A DNA stretch of 7,556 nt from Candidatus Bipolaricaulis sp. Its GTDB lineage: Bacteria; Bipolaricaulota; Bipolaricaulia; Bipolaricaulales; Bipolaricaulaceae. The position numbers were made by a program, and so were the translations under genes. The stretch spans positions 1 to 7,556 of the forward strand of contig JAGUVP010000148.1 of assembly GCA_020062805.1 (NCBI GenBank), given 5' to 3'. Positions 5,916 through 7,556 of this stretch are shown here, in pieces (the stretch's first letter is position 1; every line of letters begins with the position of its first letter). The notes under the pieces were generated by a model. That model did not search any database, was not told where the DNA came from, and worked only from the letters and a program-made list of their open reading frames with translations.

Positions 5916-7556
5916 TCAGCGGTCGCAGATCCCCGGTGCCCGCCCCGGCAGCACCTCACAGATCGGGGTGCCCGTGATCCACAACGCGATGATCATCTTC
6001 ATCGTTTCGTAGTCCACGATCCCCGGCGCGCACGTCCGCGGCACCTTCGTGCCTTCGAGCCAGAACGCAATCGCACGCTGCACCTGAGGGAACGTGATCT
6101 TGTCAGAAAGCGACAGATCGATCGTGTCCCGCGCCACATCCCATCGGGAGATGGCCACGATCACGTTGAGGCAGTCCGTAAGATCGACCCGGTTCGCACC
6201 CGTAACCTCAACCTCAATGCAGGGGTGCCCGCTGTCCGCTCGTCCAGCGATGAGCGCCGTGGAGAGCACCTTGCACGGATCCGGCGGCGTTGTCTCCACC
6301 GTCACCGTGGGGGGAACCTCGACCTGGTAGATGATCGTCTTCGTCTGCCCGGCTTTCAGCACGCCCGTGTGCACCCACTGATCCACTCCCGGCTTGTAGA
6401 TGAAACCATCGTTCTGGATCGGGGTCACACGCCATCCGATGGGAAGATCCTCATCGAGACCCACACCGTAGACATCCCGGTCGGTGGTGATCTCGACCTT
6501 GACCGTGAACTTGTTCCCCACCACATTGCCCGCCGAGTCGTAGAAGCCGATCACGACACCCTCGCAGGGGATCGGAGTGATGATCCACCGCCGCGCCTGC
6601 AGGTTCGCCGGGGGCATCGTCGGTAGCGGTTGATCGATCCCCGTGCAGGAGATGGCGTACGCAGCGATGAGTTTGAGCATCGACAGGCTAATCCGCTCGC
6701 CGCAGGCCTTCACCACCGGCCGATCGGTCCGCCACAGCTCCGTAGCACGCATCAGTTGCTCGGTTGTAATCGCCTCTGACAACCGGAGGTCCACCCGGTC
6801 CTCTTCCCCGGGCATGCTCGCCGGAACGAGGTGGGCCACCGCTTCCAGAATGGACAAACAGTCGTTCACGAGGAAGCACGACTCGCCCGCCACCTCGAAC
6901 TCGAAGTCAGGCACCTTGGCCTGGAACGTGCCCCTGATACAGAACTGCTGGGGCAGTCGAATCGAGGCCAGCAGCTCCACCCGGGGAACGGTCACGTCGT
7001 AGATGATGACCCGTTCGGTTCCCGCCTTGATCGGCTCCAAGAACACCCACTGCACCTCAGGTCGGTTGAAGATCGCTCCGCCGTTCGCAACCGGCGTGAT
7101 CTCCCAGCCCACCGGCGGGTTCTCGTCCAAACCGGCGCCAGCCAGATCTTGGTCCGTGTGGATCCGCACCTGAACCCGGAACGTGTACCCTGGAAGAGCC
7201 GTGGTGGTCGAGATCGAGCGGACTGCGGTCACGGTGACCGGGGAGACGTACAGGGGCATCGTGAACGTGCCCTCCATCCCCACGTTATCCACCACCGTCA
7301 GCCGCACAGTGTACGATCCGCCCGCCACGTACCCGTACTGCACCGTCGGCTCCGTGCTGACCAGATCGACAACGCCGTCTCCGTTGAAGTCCCACCTGTA
7401 CTGGACAATCTGTCCGTCTGCGTCCGTGCTCCCCGACGCGTCGAACGTGATCTGCTGACGCGCCCGCGGGGCAGCCGGGGTGACGACAAGCCGCGCTACC
7501 GGCGGCTGGTTCTTCATCCCCTGGATCACGATCGGCTCGGTGGTATTCAGTTCGAG
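5916..7556 (-). CDS. Extracellular PKD-domain protein with two beta/helical modules, 5' partial
   Basis: The frame is open through the right edge; at least 546 codons are visible and the N-terminus is missing. The in-frame GTG at 7529 (used for numbering) and the ATG at 7517 are internal to the open frame and need not be starts. A PKD domain (about 8-97) carries FDASGSTDADG (29-39), YRWDFNGDGVVD (44-55) and GGSYTVRLTV (70-79). Two copies of a composite module follow: a beta unit (114-182 and 338-406) marked by GLDE, P.GW, QWV and KAG...IIY, a further strand-rich part, and a Cys-containing helical pair beginning at DCL (223 and 452). There are 12 cysteines in this stretch, several at matching places in both modules, which suggests disulfides and secretion. 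No signal peptide is visible because the start is outside. No catalytic motif is recognised; adhesion, matrix or surface-layer function is inferred. The helical pairs resemble degenerate dockerin-type repeats. Confidence 0.88.
   Translation of the reverse strand, partial: LELNTTEPIVIQGMKNQPPVARLVVTPAAPRARQQITFDASGSTDADGQIVQYRWDFNGDGVVDLVSTEPTVQYGYVAGGSYTVRLTVVDNVGMEGTFTMPLYVSPVTVTAVRSISTTTALPGYTFRVQVRIHTDQDLAGAGLDENPPVGWEITPVANGGAIFNRPEVQWVFLEPIKAGTERVIIYDVTVPRVELLASIRLPQQFCIRGTFQAKVPDFEFEVAGESCFLVNDCLSILEAVAHLVPASMPGEEDRVDLRLSEAITTEQLMRATELWRTDRPVVKACGERISLSMLKLIAAYAISCTGIDQPLPTMPPANLQARRWIITPIPCEGVVIGFYDSAGNVVGNKFTVKVEITTDRDVYGVGLDEDLPIGWRVTPIQNDGFIYKPGVDQWVHTGVLKAGQTKTIIYQVEVPPTVTVETTPPDPCKVLSTALIAGRADSGHPCIEVEVTGANRVDLTDCLNVIVAISRWDVARDTIDLSLSDKITFPQVQRAIAFWLEGTKVPRTCAPGIVDYETMKMIIALWITGTPICEVLPGRAPGICDR
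5952..6602 (-). repeat. Beta/helical module, copy 2
   Basis: Second protein-level repeat, about residues 310-526, forming the C-terminus of the protein. Its beta unit (338-406) shares GLDE, GW, TP, QWV, KAG and IIY with copy 1. Its helical part (446-524) includes DLSLSDKITF and two short repeats ending in FWLEG and LWITG. Confidence 0.8.
6630..7193 (-). repeat. Beta/helical module, copy 1
   Basis: First of two protein-level repeats in the large PKD gene, about residues 113-300. Its beta unit (114-182) aligns without gaps over 69 positions to copy 2, with about 33 identities counted by eye. Its helical part is about 5 residues longer than in copy 2. The repeat is clear in protein but not as a simple DNA direct repeat, so the duplication is old. 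Confidence 0.8.

Noticed and set aside
5811..6626. Open frame of 271 codons on the plus strand across the PKD gene gap
   Set aside because: It is Arg/His/Pro-rich, antisense to two supported genes, and crosses the hairpin and ribosome site used by the minus strand.
1..7556. Search for CRISPR arrays, tRNA genes, transposases and phage or defence genes
   Set aside because: No spaced direct repeats, cloverleaf-like segments or relevant protein motifs were seen by eye; the window reads as ordinary chromosomal genes with surface proteins at one end.

Overview
The window is a compact, GC-rich bacterial chromosome segment (roughly 60-65% G+C by eye) with five protein genes and no stretch over 300 bases without a gene. 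No tRNA, rRNA, CRISPR array, insertion sequence or transposase was seen. Both edges cut through genes. The gene mix is a glycine-cleavage T protein, a Lon-related AAA protease, an exported phospholipase-D-like protein and secreted PKD proteins with a lineage-looking repeat module. This would suit an anaerobic, deep-branching bacterium. Candidatus Bipolaricaulota (Acetothermia/OP1) is my best guess from recollection of similar proteins; it is an inference, not shown by the sequence.

Layout, left to right. (1) A rightward gcvT-like gene with its 5' end off the window. It carries about 147 extra residues before the normal GcvT core, and these look like a shortened second GcvT/YgfZ-type unit. (2) A leftward Lon-related protease of 808 aa with intact Walker A and Ser-Lys dyad. 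Its stop overlaps the gcvT stop in a shared CTAG. (3) A 22-base divergent gap with overlapping -10-like hexamers in both directions and no Shine-Dalgarno for either gene, suggesting a shared bidirectional promoter with near-leaderless mRNAs. (4) A rightward, probably exported, two-HKD phospholipase D family protein. It ends in another shared CTAG stop with (5), a leftward secreted PKD-like protein of 215 aa. (6) An 83-86 base gap with a perfect 11-bp GC-rich stem-loop. (7) A leftward, 5'-truncated extracellular protein with one PKD domain and two copies of a beta-domain plus helical-pair module.

The two PKD genes belong together: same strand, same beta-domain, probably one transcription unit with a hairpin between them. 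Nothing shows that gcvT, the protease and the phospholipase D protein share a pathway; the tail-to-tail and head-to-head packing looks like genome compaction. The most unusual elements are the duplicated beta/helical surface-protein module, the N-terminal extension of GcvT, and the symmetric promoter between protease and phospholipase D genes.
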